Assembly: GCA_027491195.1 (NCBI GenBank)
Contig: JAIXWQ010000012.1
Coordinates: forward strand, 248,001 to 312,000
Length of the DNA: 64,000 bases
DNA from: Cytophagaceae bacterium
Lineage (GTDB): Bacteria; Bacteroidota; Bacteroidia; Cytophagales; Spirosomataceae
Direction of reading: 5' to 3'
The position numbers were made by a program, and so were the translations under genes. The notes under the pieces are model-generated. The model saw only the letters and a program-made list of their open reading frames with translations, did no database searches and was not told the DNA's origin. Of the stretch, positions 50,414-59,309 are shown piece after piece. The first letter of the stretch is position 1; each line of letters opens with the position of its first letter.

Positions 50414-50977
50414 TTATTTTACACGCTCAGCGTATGAATAGGTTCTTGTATCTACTTTAATCACTTCATCTTGTTCGATGAAAATAGGTACTGTAATCGT
50501 TGCACCCGTTTCTACCGTTGCTGGTTTCTTAGGTGAGTTCGCTGTATCGCCACGAACACCTGGTTCCGTGTAAGTTACCTTCAATTCAACGAATGGAGGC
50601 AATTCGCAAGATAAAGCAGCATCATTTTCTGTATTGATCAAAATCTCTACTTCCTGGCCTTCTTTCATCAAATCAGCCATCACACATAGGTTATCGCCTA
50701 ATAGGATTTGCTCGAATGATTCTTGGTCCATGAAGTTATAGCCAAACTCATCTTTATAAATGAACTGGTATTTTCTACGCTCCACACGAACAGGATAAAT
50801 GTTTACGCCTGAGTTGAAGGTATTATCGATTACTTTACCCGAAGTTAAAGAACGCAATTTAGTCCGAACGAAAGCCGGTCCTTTTCCTGGTTTTACGTGA
50901 AGGAATTCAATGATCGAATATAAATCGTCATTGTATTTAATCACCATACCGTTTTTAATGTCTGCTGTAGTTGCCAT
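50414..50977 (-). CDS. efp: elongation factor P
   Basis: Relieves ribosome stalling at polyproline. The 187-residue protein has the three-beta-domain layout. The tip loop of domain I is KPGKGPAFVR, with Lys32 at the position modified in other bacteria. The C-terminal block includes EPGVRGDTANSPKKPATVETG and IFIEQDEVIKVDTRT. It lies between fabH (6-base gap) and accB. Confidence 0.97.
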   Translation of the reverse strand: MATTADIKNGMVIKYNDDLYSIIEFLHVKPGKGPAFVRTKLRSLTSGKVIDNTFNSGVNIYPVRVERRKYQFIYKDEFGYNFMDQESFEQILLGDNLCVMADLMKEGQEVEILINTENDAALSCELPPFVELKVTYTEPGVRGDTANSPKKPATVETGATITVPIFIEQDEVIKVDTRTYSYAERVK

Positions 50978-50983
50978 TTCTGA

Positions 50984-51985
50984 TTATTTTGGGTCGTATG
51001 CCCATTTAACGTAAGCTGATCCCCACGTGAAACCTCCACCGAAGGCCGCTAAGATCAAGTTATCTCCTTTTTTTAGTTTGTTTTCGTAATCCCAAAGACA
51101 AAGCGGAATCGTTGCCGCCGTCGTATTTCCGTATTTCTGGATGTTCAACATCACCTTGTCATCACTCACACCCATGCGGTTTGCAGTCGCATCAATGATA
51201 CGCTTGTTCGCTTGGTGAGGCACTAAGTACTTAATGTCATCCCCCGTCAAGTGATTGCGCTCCATGATTTCTGCCGAAACATCCGCCATACGTGTCACCG
51301 CAAATTTAAATACCGATTGACCTTCTTGGCGAATGTAATGCCATTTAGCTTCCACCGATTCCACGGTAGGAGGGTAAGCGCTACCGCCCCCTTTTTGCAT
51401 TAAGGACTCACATCCTTCGCCATCTGATTTCAAGATAAAGTCTTGCACACCTAGACCTTCGAAGTTAGGCTCTAACATCACCGCCGCAGCGCCATCCCCA
51501 AAAAGAATGCACGTCGTACGATCCGTATAGTCCACAATCGAAGACATTTTATCAGCTCCCACTACCACGATTTTCTTGTAACGACCTGATTCGATGAAGG
51601 CAGTACCTGCACCTAAAGCGTTTAAGAAACCAGAACATGCCGCTGCTAAGTCAAAGGAAGCCGTTTCACGGATGCCTACTGCTTTGCAGATTAAGTTCGA
51701 AGCGGATGGGAAAAAGTAATCAGGAGTCACCGTCGCGCAGATTAACATATCTACTTCCTCCGGTTTCGTATTGGTTTTCTTCAAGAGATCCTCCACCGCT
51801 TTCGCGCCCATGAATGACGTTCCTAGGCCTTCACCTTTCAAAATACGTCTCTCCTTGATGCCGGTGCGGGTGGTGATCCACTCGTCATTTGTGTCAATGA
51901 TTTTTTCTAATTCTTGATTTGTCAGCACATAATCCGGTACATATCCTGCGACTCCGGTGATGGCTGCACTTATTTTTTGGCTCAT
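50984..51985 (-). CDS. fabH: beta-ketoacyl-ACP synthase III
   Basis: Condenses an acyl-CoA primer with malonyl-ACP to start fatty-acid synthesis. The 333-residue thiolase-fold enzyme has the catalytic triad: Cys117 in [11 protein letters not shown], His in [10 protein letters not shown] and Asn in [10 protein letters not shown]. The start block [14 protein letters not shown] is typical. It follows plsX after 5 bases. Confidence 0.96.
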   Translation of the reverse strand: MSQKISAAITGVAGYVPDYVLTNQELEKIIDTNDEWITTRTGIKERRILKGEGLGTSFMGAKAVEDLLKKTNTKPEEVDMLICATVTPDYFFPSASNLICKAVGIRETASFDLAAACSGFLNALGAGTAFIESGRYKKIVVVGADKMSSIVDYTDRTTCILFGDGAAAVMLEPNFEGLGVQDFILKSDGEGCESLMQKGGGSAYPPTVESVEAKWHYIRQEGQSVFKFAVTRMADVSAEIMERNHLTGDDIKYLVPHQANKRIIDATANRMGVSDDKVMLNIQKYGNTTAATIPLCLWDYENKLKKGDNLILAAFGGGFTWGSAYVKWAYDPK

Positions 51986-51990
51986 AATGA

Positions 51991-52935
51991 TTATTGGTTC
52001 TCGATGGCGGCCTTAATTTTTCCGCAAACATCTGATTCTACGACGGATCTACACAATTTGATCATGTTTTGTATTGCCAAAGGACTCGATGCCCCATGTG
52101 CAATAATCACATTCCCATTAATTCCGATGATCGGGCTACCGCCGTATTTTTCGTAATTCGTATTCTCGACAAAGTCATTCGTGATTCCTTGGTCCTTCAT
52201 AATCTTGTAGATAGATTCCCCCATCTTCAAAATAATGTTTCCCGTAAATCCATCCGTTACAATCACGTCTGCTTTATTCTTAAAGAAGTCTTTACCTTCT
52301 AAGTTTCCAATGAAGTTAATCTTCTTGTTCTCTTTCAAAAGGGCATGGGTCGCAAGCGAAAGGATATTTCCTTTTTGCTCTTCCTCACCGATATTCATCA
52401 AACCAACACGGGGAGATTTCTTTCCCGTAGTGGCCTCAAAATACACCGAACCTAACACCGCAAATTGATCTAACATCTCCGGCTTGCAATCTGCATTCGC
52501 GCCAATATCCAACATCAACGCGTAGGTGCCATCCTCTTGAGGAACGAATCCGGCGATTGCTGGGCGAGAAATACCTTCGATGGTTTTGACAGAAAATAAA
52601 GAACCGACCATCATGGCGCCGGTATTTCCTGCAGAAGCAAAGACGTCTGCTTTGCTTTCTTTTAAAAGATGAAACCCAACTCCGATGCTGGAATTGGGTT
52701 TTTGAGATAATGCCTTGGTCGGATGTTCCCCCATCTCAATTACTTGATCCGCGTGAATGATCGCAATTTGCTTGCCAGCATACCCGTGTTTCGATAATAA
52801 TTGCTCGATGGTGTCCTTAGGACCTACGGCTAATATAGTGTCGTCGTTTGAAAGACTTGGTAACGATAAAAGTATTCCTTCAATTACAGCTTCCGGGGCA
52901 TAATCCCCACCCATCACATCAACGGCTATTTTCAT
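51991..52935 (-). CDS. plsX: phosphate acyltransferase
   Basis: Converts acyl-ACP to acyl-phosphate, the donor for PlsY in phospholipid synthesis. The 314-residue protein starts [19 protein letters not shown] and contains [41 protein letters not shown] and [14 protein letters not shown]. It is between rpmF (126-base gap with its own promoter signals) and fabH. The partner plsY is at the end of this window. Confidence 0.96.
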   Translation of the reverse strand: MKIAVDVMGGDYAPEAVIEGILLSLPSLSNDDTILAVGPKDTIEQLLSKHGYAGKQIAIIHADQVIEMGEHPTKALSQKPNSSIGVGFHLLKESKADVFASAGNTGAMMVGSLFSVKTIEGISRPAIAGFVPQEDGTYALMLDIGANADCKPEMLDQFAVLGSVYFEATTGKKSPRVGLMNIGEEEQKGNILSLATHALLKENKKINFIGNLEGKDFFKNKADVIVTDGFTGNIILKMGESIYKIMKDQGITNDFVENTNYEKYGGSPIIGINGNVIIAHGASSPLAIQNMIKLCRSVVESDVCGKIKAAIENQ

Positions 52936-52965
52936 TTAATTATGTTTAATTACTAAAGCTTTTGG

Positions 52966-52973
52966 CAAAAATA
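52966..52973 (-). promoter_or_regulatory. candidate internal promoter of plsX (TATTTTTG)
   Basis: A perfect TAnnTTTG on the minus strand, 31 bases before the plsX ATG. The surrounding word AATGCTATTTTTG is repeated once more (on the plus strand 52988-53001) with one extra T. Its -33 element is at a shorter distance (14 bases) than usual. Confidence 0.4.
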
Positions 52974-53061
52974 GCATTAAATTTAGTCAAAAAATAGCAT
53001 TTTAACGGGATTTTTTCAGTTTTCCTGAAAAAATAGAGTAAAGCTGCAGTCTACCAGGGAA

Positions 53062-53253
53062 TTACTTAACCGTGAATCCTTCTACGATCATTTTTCCTTT
53101 GTAGAACAAGTTACCTTCGTGTACGTGAGCACGGTGATAAAGGTGAGTTTCGCCTGTTTGTCCGTCTACTGCTAATTGCTTAGGAGTTCCGAAATCATGC
53201 GCTCTTCTAGTATCACGACGAGTAGTTGAGTGTCTTCTTTTAGGATGTGCCAT
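53062..53253 (-). CDS. rpmF: 50S ribosomal protein L32
   Basis: A 63-residue protein starting MAHPKRRHSTTRRDTRRAHD, the L32 signature, with a short C-terminal part. No zinc CxxC pairs are visible, so it is the Cys-free form. It follows the DUF177 gene after 11 bases, as in many bacteria, and precedes plsX. Confidence 0.96.
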   Translation of the reverse strand: MAHPKRRHSTTRRDTRRAHDFGTPKQLAVDGQTGETHLYHRAHVHEGNLFYKGKMIVEGFTVK

Positions 53254-53264
53254 TGTATTGTTAT

Positions 53265-53804
53265 TTAATTATTGTCTGTTAATTTTTTTAATGCTGCCCA
53301 TCTAGGATCCATTTCTGGCTCCTGATCGGCGTTTTTATCATCTTCTGGGTCTGTTGTATAAATCAACTCGCCATCTACATGCTCTTCAAGTGGTTTCACA
53401 AACCGAGGGTGCAACTTCTTCATAGGCACCTGCAAGGCAATGAAATCGAATAAATCTTGCGATAAATCTAATTTAGGCGACTTTCTGTCCAACAAGAACA
53501 AATTGTCTCCCATGTCTTCATTGTGATCCGAATATTTATAAATAATCTTCTCATCTAGGTGAATAGGGAATTCAAATTCCTCATTCGACCGATCGCAAAT
53601 TAATTTCAAATGGCCGTCGATTACCAGTCTAACCTGAATCATCGTTGCCGATTTATCTAACGTCGCGTTTGCGTTAAATTCGCCCTTTTGAACCCATTCC
53701 TGCTCGAAAGCAGCGAAAAATTCCTCGTTCCCGGTGAAGGAATACTGGTATACTTTATCCTCTAAAGAAAGTATCGGTATCTGGTATGCTTCTAGGACGT
53801 TCAT
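53265..53804 (-). CDS. DUF177 (YceD-like) protein
   Basis: A 179-residue acidic protein of the DUF177/YceD family. These proteins nearly always precede rpmF and are implicated in 23S rRNA levels or ribosome assembly in other bacteria. The core KLICDRSNEEFEFPIHLDEK replaces the usual zinc CxxC pairs, with only one Cys visible. The C-terminus has DPRWAALKKL, the common end block. ATG 53804 is preferred to an in-frame GTG two codons earlier. It starts the long operon through accC. Confidence 0.85.
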   Translation of the reverse strand: MNVLEAYQIPILSLEDKVYQYSFTGNEEFFAAFEQEWVQKGEFNANATLDKSATMIQVRLVIDGHLKLICDRSNEEFEFPIHLDEKIIYKYSDHNEDMGDNLFLLDRKSPKLDLSQDLFDFIALQVPMKKLHPRFVKPLEEHVDGELIYTTDPEDDKNADQEPEMDPRWAALKKLTDNN

Positions 53805-53892
53805 TTTCACTCTTGGGTAAAAAAGAATGCGAAATTACGAAAATATTCGAAAACAGCAATAGTTGCGCTGAACAAATTCGTAATTTCGACCC

Positions 53893-54510
53893 ATGAAGCA
53901 TTGGAGTCCGGCCCTAAAGGCTTTTTTGGGGATCTTTATTTTATTCGAAGTGGTGGGTTGGTTTTTTGTGGGCTCCACTGAGCGCCTAGATCAGCTGCTT
54001 TTGATCAATGGGGCGAACAATCCTTTTACTGACATCCTTTTTCAAGGCTTGACAGCCATCGCAGAAGTTGTTTTGCCCGTTTTGTTTCTGATTTATCTAT
54101 TCCGATTTCGGAAGGAATTTGCGCTTCCTTATGCTTATTCGTATGCTTTGTCTACCGGTTTGATTCAATTTTTGAAGCATTTTGTTTTTTCGGGAGCATT
54201 ACGCCCGTTAGCTTATTTTGCTCATGCAGGCATAAAATGGCACCTCGTTCCTGGGTTAATGATCAGTGAATATAATTCGATGCCTTCTGGGCACACGGGG
54301 GCAGCCTTTTTTATGTTCTTTTGGGTGGCGGTGCTTTTAAAGCGTTTTCACTGGGGTTTTATCGCGGGAATTTTAGCCGTGGGAGTGGCCTATTCGAGAG
54401 TCTATTTATTTCAACATTTTCCAGTGGATACGCTGGTGGGAGCTTTTCTAGGAACTAGCTCCTCTTATCTTTTTTATTACATAAACGATGCTAAAAGCAG
54501 TTCAAAGTAA
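53893..54510 (+). CDS. PAP2-family membrane phosphatase
   Basis: A 205-residue membrane protein with about six helices. It carries the three PAP2 motifs: KHFVFSGALRP (motif I, K...RP), MPSGHTGA (motif II, PSGH) and SRVYLFQHFPVDTLVG (motif III, SRx5Hx3D). It probably dephosphorylates a lipid phosphate, such as undecaprenyl pyrophosphate or lipid A. Its end overlaps the next gene, a membrane glycosyltransferase of lipid-linked type, by 23 bases, so the two may act on the same lipid carrier. Confidence 0.88.
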   Translation: MKHWSPALKAFLGIFILFEVVGWFFVGSTERLDQLLLINGANNPFTDILFQGLTAIAEVVLPVLFLIYLFRFRKEFALPYAYSYALSTGLIQFLKHFVFSGALRPLAYFAHAGIKWHLVPGLMISEYNSMPSGHTGAAFFMFFWVAVLLKRFHWGFIAGILAVGVAYSRVYLFQHFPVDTLVGAFLGTSSSYLFYYINDAKSSSK

Positions 54511-56101
54511 ACCATACCTTTTCTGGGCTATCATCGGAGCGGCGGTATACATTCCGTTTTTAAGTTCTACGCATTTATTCGATTGGGATGAGGTGAACTT
54601 TGCGGAATCGGCGCGGGAGATGATTGTAACGGGGGATTTTTTAAGCGTCCAAATCAATTTCCAACCCTTTTGGGAGAAACCTCCTTTGTTTTTGTGGTTG
54701 CAGGCCTTGAGTTTCATGGCCTTCGATTCGTTTTCGGGGCAATCCGATATTTCGATGGAGTTTGCGGCTCGTTTTCCGAACGCGATTATTGGGATTTTGA
54801 CGTTGTGGACATTGTATGCGATCGGGAAAAAGCAATGGAGTGCAAACTTCGGCAACCTCTGGGCCTTCTCGTATTTAGTCGCAATTACTCCCCATGTGTA
54901 TGCGAGTTCAGGGATCATTGATCCCCTTTTTAATCTGTTGATTTTTCTGGGAGTCTATTTCTTTTCGGAGTTTTTTCAAGATGATAGCCGTTTCCGAAAT
55001 GTTATTTTTGCCGGAATCGCCATTGGTTTAGCCTTGTTGACAAAGGGGCCGGCGGCGCTTTTACTGTGGGCGCTGACTTTATTAGTTGTAGGAATTTTGT
55101 ACCGTTCCAGAGTGACTGGCCGTTTGTTTACAGGCGCCATCGTCGCAGGTTTGCTCTCCGTTTTATTCTTCGTTGCTTGGTATGGTTTGATTGCCTACAA
55201 GTTTGGTTGGCAGATTATCGAAGACTTCTTTACCTACCAGGTGCGCTTGATGACGACGGGTGATGCTGGACACGGTCAGCCTTTTTATTACCATTTTGTT
55301 GTCTTGTTGATCGGCTGTTTTCCGGTGTCGATTTGGGCGGGGGCAAGATTATTTAGGCCTAAAAAAGAAGAGCATGATTTCTCGAACTGGATGAAGGTCT
55401 TGTTTTGGGTGGTCTTGATTCTATTTAGTATTGTGAAGACGAAAATCGTACATTATTCATCGATGTGCTGGATACCATTGACCTATTTCTCGGCGGTCGT
55501 TTTGCAAGAATGGCAGTGCGGCGAATTTCGGTTTAATTGGAAATATGTAACGGGTATCGGTTTTGTGGGATTGCTTCTGGCCACCGTTTTAACGGCGGTT
55601 CCGTTGATAGGCCAAAACGTGGGCATCATTGCTCCTTATATCAAAGACGTATTCGTTCAGGGAAATTTACAAGCTCCGGTGTATTGGGCTGGATGGGAAT
55701 TTTTGATCGGAGTGGCTTTTGCCCTGGCCGTGATTTATTTCTTATTTACGAAGAGGTTGCACACCTTGTTTGCCGCTACGCTGATTACCATTATGGCTTA
55801 TATGGCGATTGTGGTGCCTAAAATCGAGGGATATACGCAAGCGACGGTGATTGATTTCTATATCGCGAAAGTAGGCCAAAAAGTTTACATCGAACCGGTC
55901 GGATTCAAATCCTATGCGCAGCTCTTGTATTTTCAAAAGCCCGCAGGAAGTCCCGCGGGCGATGTATTGTTAGAGGCTAAAAAGCTGGATAGGCCTGCCT
56001 ATTTTATCATGAAAGCGGATGCGGAGGACAAGTTCAAATACCATCCGAACTTGATTTTCCAAAAAGAAGAGAATGGATTCCTCTTCTACAAGCACCGTTA
56101 A
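54488..56101 (+). CDS. ArnT/PMT-like lipid-linked glycosyltransferase
   Basis: A 537-residue membrane protein with about 12 helices in the PMT_2/ArnT (GT83) pattern. The first periplasmic loop carries the Asp/Glu motif [13 protein letters not shown] and the family block [11 protein letters not shown]. The helix region [12 protein letters not shown] is also typical. Such enzymes move a sugar from a polyprenyl phosphate donor to lipid A, protein or glycan. Its acceptor is unknown. The overlap with the PAP2 gene supports an envelope glycolipid role. It converges with ndk, overlapping by 4 bases. Confidence 0.86.
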   Translation: MLKAVQSKPYLFWAIIGAAVYIPFLSSTHLFDWDEVNFAESAREMIVTGDFLSVQINFQPFWEKPPLFLWLQALSFMAFDSFSGQSDISMEFAARFPNAIIGILTLWTLYAIGKKQWSANFGNLWAFSYLVAITPHVYASSGIIDPLFNLLIFLGVYFFSEFFQDDSRFRNVIFAGIAIGLALLTKGPAALLLWALTLLVVGILYRSRVTGRLFTGAIVAGLLSVLFFVAWYGLIAYKFGWQIIEDFFTYQVRLMTTGDAGHGQPFYYHFVVLLIGCFPVSIWAGARLFRPKKEEHDFSNWMKVLFWVVLILFSIVKTKIVHYSSMCWIPLTYFSAVVLQEWQCGEFRFNWKYVTGIGFVGLLLATVLTAVPLIGQNVGIIAPYIKDVFVQGNLQAPVYWAGWEFLIGVAFALAVIYFLFTKRLHTLFAATLITIMAYMAIVVPKIEGYTQATVIDFYIAKVGQKVYIEPVGFKSYAQLLYFQKPAGSPAGDVLLEAKKLDRPAYFIMKADAEDKFKYHPNLIFQKEENGFLFYKHR

Positions 56102-56508
56102 ACTCCTGGGAAGAAGAAAGCGCCTTCAATAGCGGCATTCTCATCTGAATCAGATCCGTGAATCGCGTTTGCCTCTAACGATTTAGCAAACTGCTTACGA
56201 ATTGTACCTTCTGCTGCTTCAGCTGGATTCGTGGAACCGATGAATGTACGGAAATCAGCGACCGCATTTTCTTTTTCCAAAATCATTGGAATAATTTCGC
56301 TCTTCGACATGTAGTCGCACAAACTTTGGAAGAAAGGACGCTCGCTGTGTACTGCGTAAAACTGACCTGCCATTTCTGGGCTCATTTTTAGTTTAGTGAT
56401 GGCGATGATTTTATATCCGGCTTTTTCAATTTGTTGAATGATGGGACCTGTGTGACCGTCTGCGACTGCATCCGGCTTAATCATAGTGAAAGTTCTATTT
56501 GTTGACAT
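56098..56508 (-). CDS. ndk: nucleoside diphosphate kinase
   Basis: Balances NTP pools through a phospho-His intermediate. The 136-residue protein has [17 protein letters not shown], then [10 protein letters not shown], and the active His in [12 protein letters not shown] (H117). ATG 56508 is chosen; an upstream in-frame start adds six residues. It has its own full-consensus promoter at 56524-56555, shared in region with the divergent nrnA-type gene. Confidence 0.97.
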   Translation of the reverse strand: MSTNRTFTMIKPDAVADGHTGPIIQQIEKAGYKIIAITKLKMSPEMAGQFYAVHSERPFFQSLCDYMSKSEIIPMILEKENAVADFRTFIGSTNPAEAAEGTIRKQFAKSLEANAIHGSDSDENAAIEGAFFFPGV

Positions 56509-56523
56509 GGGTATAATTTTCAA

Positions 56524-56555
56524 CAAATTTATCTCTAACTTTGCGTTTGCCCAAA
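56524..56555 (-). promoter_or_regulatory. promoter of ndk (TTTG-N20-TAAATTTG)
   Basis: On the minus strand TTTG (56555-56552) and TAAATTTG (56531-56524) are 20 bases apart, a full match to the Bacteroidota consensus. It overlaps the divergent -7 candidate at 56536-56543. Confidence 0.75.
56536..56543 (+). promoter_or_regulatory. -7 element (TAACTTTG) upstream of nrnA-type gene
   Basis: A perfect TAnnTTTG match 36 bases before ATG 56580, lying between the -33 and -7 elements of the ndk promoter on the other strand. No TTG lies at its own -33 position. If used, the two promoters would compete for the same DNA. Confidence 0.45.
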
Positions 56556-56579
56556 TTTATTTCCGGCACCTCCCTTTTT

Positions 56580-57608
56580 ATGACCTCCATCTCAGCGCTA
56601 AAATCACTCCTTATTCCCGGTACGAAAGTCGTCATTACCGCTCATTATAATCCGGATTCGGATGCGATCGGTTCGACGCTTGCTTTTCAAGGGTATTTAT
56701 CGAAAAAGGGGATTCATGCCACCGTGGCAGTTCCTTCTGCAGTAGCGGGGAATTTGAAATGGATGCCAGGTGCAGGGGATATTTTAGCCTACGATGAGCT
56801 CGTTCACAAGCTGCAAATCGATGCCCTGGTGGAGGAAGCTGATTTTATTTTCTGTTTGGACTTTTCAGGCATCCAGCGTTTGCACAATATGGCGCCACTG
56901 GTGCGCAAGTCGCGGGCAAAAAAGGTGGTGATTGATCACCATTTAGATCCGGAGGACTTTGGCGATTATTATTACCACCGGACCATAGCGGCTTCTACCT
57001 GTGAATTAATCTACGATTTAATTCTAGAATGGGAGGATCAGGATTTGTTAGATGCGTCGATCGGTTCTTGTCTGTATTCTGGTATTATGACCGATACCGG
57101 TTCTTTTCGCCATCCGAATACGACAGCCCATGTGCATACGGTCGTAGCGGCTTTGATTGATTTGGGTGTAAATACAAATGAGGTGCATCGCAAAGTATTT
57201 GATTCTTCGAGCATTGATCGATTGAAGTTTATCGGACATGTGTTAGGCCAAAGAATGGAATACCTACCCGAATACCATTTAGCCTTTATGTGGATCACCG
57301 CTGAGGATTTAACAAAATTTAATTCGCAAGCGGGAGACACGGAAGGTATCGTCAATTATGGTTTGCAAATAACGGGATGTGTCTGGTCTATCTTGATGAT
57401 AGAGCGTCCTGATGGCGTGAAGCTATCTTTTAGATCTATCGAGCCTTTTGCAGTCAATACCTTCGCAGCTACTTATTTCGAAGGTGGCGGGCATAAAAAT
57501 GCGTCGGGTGGACGTTTTTCTAGTGGAAGTTTAGTGGAGGCGAAGAAAAAACTAATGGAAGTGTTACCTTTGTATCTTTCTGAAATAAATCGAGTTAAAA
57601 ATTTATAA
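56580..57608 (+). CDS. DHH/DHHA1 phosphoesterase, NrnA-like
   Basis: A 342-residue DHH-DHHA1 protein of the oligoribonuclease/pAp phosphatase group. It has VITAHYNPDSDAIGS (DxD metal site), FCLDFSG, the DHH motif VIDHHLDPEDFG, the GIMTDTGSFRH block and a C-terminal DHHA1 GGGHKNASGGRFSSG. It likely degrades very short RNA and pAp. ATG 56580 gives the family start MTSISALKSLLIPG. It leads a run of closely spaced genes (10-base gap to the first FKBP gene). Confidence 0.9.
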   Translation: MTSISALKSLLIPGTKVVITAHYNPDSDAIGSTLAFQGYLSKKGIHATVAVPSAVAGNLKWMPGAGDILAYDELVHKLQIDALVEEADFIFCLDFSGIQRLHNMAPLVRKSRAKKVVIDHHLDPEDFGDYYYHRTIAASTCELIYDLILEWEDQDLLDASIGSCLYSGIMTDTGSFRHPNTTAHVHTVVAALIDLGVNTNEVHRKVFDSSSIDRLKFIGHVLGQRMEYLPEYHLAFMWITAEDLTKFNSQAGDTEGIVNYGLQITGCVWSILMIERPDGVKLSFRSIEPFAVNTFAATYFEGGGHKNASGGRFSSGSLVEAKKKLMEVLPLYLSEINRVKNL

Positions 57609-57618
57609 AATAAAAATC

Positions 57619-58458
57619 ATGCGTAAACAACTAGCAGTAATTTTAGTAGCGGCAATGGCACTAGCATCGTGTAACAATGTCGAAGTAGTAGACGGAGTTA
57701 AAATCCAAAAACACGAACACGATGACGCGGCTCCTAAATTAAAAGAAGGCGATATCATTACGTTTGATTTAGTGATTAAAAATGATGCGGATTCAACGAT
57801 TAAGGATTCTCGCAAAGAAGGTAAGCCTTTACAAGATTTAGTTCCTCCAGCGGCAGCTCCAGGAGCTTTCAAAGGTTCTTTTGAAAATGGTCTTCGTTTA
57901 TTATCCGTAGGTGATAGTGCAACCATCTTCGTTCCAGTAGATAGCTTATTTAAGGATGCGAATCAACAAGTTCCTCCTTTCTTGAAGCGTGGTACAGATG
58001 TTCGTTTCATCGTTAAAATCAAGAAATCTCAATCTCGTGCCGAATTCGAAAAAGAGATGACGAAATTATCTGCGGAGCAAACAGGTAAAGACGCAAAATT
58101 AATCGAAGCTTACGTGGCTAACTCAGGTAAGAAGTTTACAAAAACTTCAACGGGTCTTTACGCTTCTATCTCGAATCCAGGTGCTGGCGAAGGTCCACAA
58201 ATGGGCGAGTCATGGGAAGTGAACTACATCGGAACTTTCCTAGATGGAAAAGAATTCGATAAAGGTGCTGGTGTTGCTTTGCCTCCAGTAGGTCAATTAG
58301 TTCCAGGTTTCAACGAAGCATTAATGTTATTAAAAAAAGGAGGTAAAGGTACTTTTGTGATCCCATCAGCGTTAGGCTATGGTGCACAAGGAGCTGCTCC
58401 TCGTATCCCTTCAAATGCTATTTTAGTATTTGAATTAGAAGTATTGTCTAAGAAATAA
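57619..58458 (+). CDS. FKBP-type peptidyl-prolyl isomerase lipoprotein (first of three)
   Basis: A 279-residue lipoprotein (lipobox ALASC, Cys18). It contains an N-terminal FKBP-like region (about 40-135; EGDIITFDLVIKND, LLSVGDSATIFVPV) and a typical C-terminal FKBP domain (about 180-279). The latter has GESWEVNYIGTFLDGKEFD, VPGFNEALMLLKKGGKGTFV and the final PSALGYGAQGAAPRIPSNA. The second domain is the complete FKBP. It should act in the periplasm or at the outer membrane as a folding catalyst. Gliding-related GldI proteins are of this type, but no gld genes are here. Confidence 0.9.
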   Translation: MRKQLAVILVAAMALASCNNVEVVDGVKIQKHEHDDAAPKLKEGDIITFDLVIKNDADSTIKDSRKEGKPLQDLVPPAAAPGAFKGSFENGLRLLSVGDSATIFVPVDSLFKDANQQVPPFLKRGTDVRFIVKIKKSQSRAEFEKEMTKLSAEQTGKDAKLIEAYVANSGKKFTKTSTGLYASISNPGAGEGPQMGESWEVNYIGTFLDGKEFDKGAGVALPPVGQLVPGFNEALMLLKKGGKGTFVIPSALGYGAQGAAPRIPSNAILVFELEVLSKK

Positions 58459-58462
58459 TTGA

Positions 58463-59308
58463 ATGAAAGTTTTCGGATTCCTATTTATTGCCTTTTTTAC
58501 GTTTTCATGCCTGTCTGATATCGCTTTAGAGGACGATGTGAAAGCGAAAGAAAATGAAACACAGATTTTAGCCTACTTTGCTAGTCAAAATCAAAGTCCA
58601 TCTGCTTTAACAGATGGTAGCTATTATTTCGTGACTAAATCGAATCCATCGGGAGAATTAGCGACGAAAGGCGATTCGCTGTATGTACACTATGAGTTTT
58701 CTAATCTGGCAACAGGTAAGGTGCTTGATAGTACAAACCGAGCGACTAATTCTCCTTATTTTTTACGTTATGGTTTTGGAAACCCAGTGTTTGCTACCTT
58801 GATGACCGCTTTGCGGGAAGGGGAGCAGGCCACTATGGTGATCCCAGGTACCGCTCAGACGTTCCCTGATTTGCCAGCCTATACGCCTATGAAAGTGAAG
58901 ATTAAGTCTTATGTGGTCCGCACGCAAGACGATATGATTCGCGAGTTCATTACGCGTAATGGGTATACAGTGACAGAATCCCAAGCCGATGGACTTCGCT
59001 ACATTCGTTTGCAAGCCGGTACAGGAGATATCCCTGCACAAGGTAAAGTTGTTAAAATTAAATACACAGGCCGTTTTTTAAGTTCCAAAGCCTTTGATGG
59101 CAACATGGCTCGTACGGACAGTTTAAGTGTGACAGTGGGTGGAACGCAAACCGTTCCTGGCTTCCAAATGGGTATCGAAAAAATGCGTTTAGGTGAGAAG
59201 GCAGTCATTGTTTTCCCTTCAGCCTTAGGTTATGGAGTCAATGGTAACTCCAGTATTCCAGGTTATACACCCTTAAGTTTTGAGATTTACGTTGCAAAAA
59301 TTGAATAG
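58463..59308 (+). CDS. FKBP-type peptidyl-prolyl isomerase lipoprotein (second of three)
   Basis: A 281-residue lipoprotein (FTFSC, Cys16) with the same two-domain plan as its neighbours. The N-terminal half shows GDSLYVHYEFSNLATGKVLDS and LREGEQATMVIPGTAQTFPD. The C-terminal FKBP has KVVKIKYTGRFLSSKAFDG, VPGFQMGIEKMRLGEKAVIV and FPSALGYGVNG. It starts 4 bases after the first FKBP gene. It is likely a diverged duplicate; a few aromatic active-site positions differ, so its isomerase activity is uncertain. Confidence 0.87.
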   Translation: MKVFGFLFIAFFTFSCLSDIALEDDVKAKENETQILAYFASQNQSPSALTDGSYYFVTKSNPSGELATKGDSLYVHYEFSNLATGKVLDSTNRATNSPYFLRYGFGNPVFATLMTALREGEQATMVIPGTAQTFPDLPAYTPMKVKIKSYVVRTQDDMIREFITRNGYTVTESQADGLRYIRLQAGTGDIPAQGKVVKIKYTGRFLSSKAFDGNMARTDSLSVTVGGTQTVPGFQMGIEKMRLGEKAVIVFPSALGYGVNGNSSIPGYTPLSFEIYVAKIE

Positions 59309-59309
59309 T

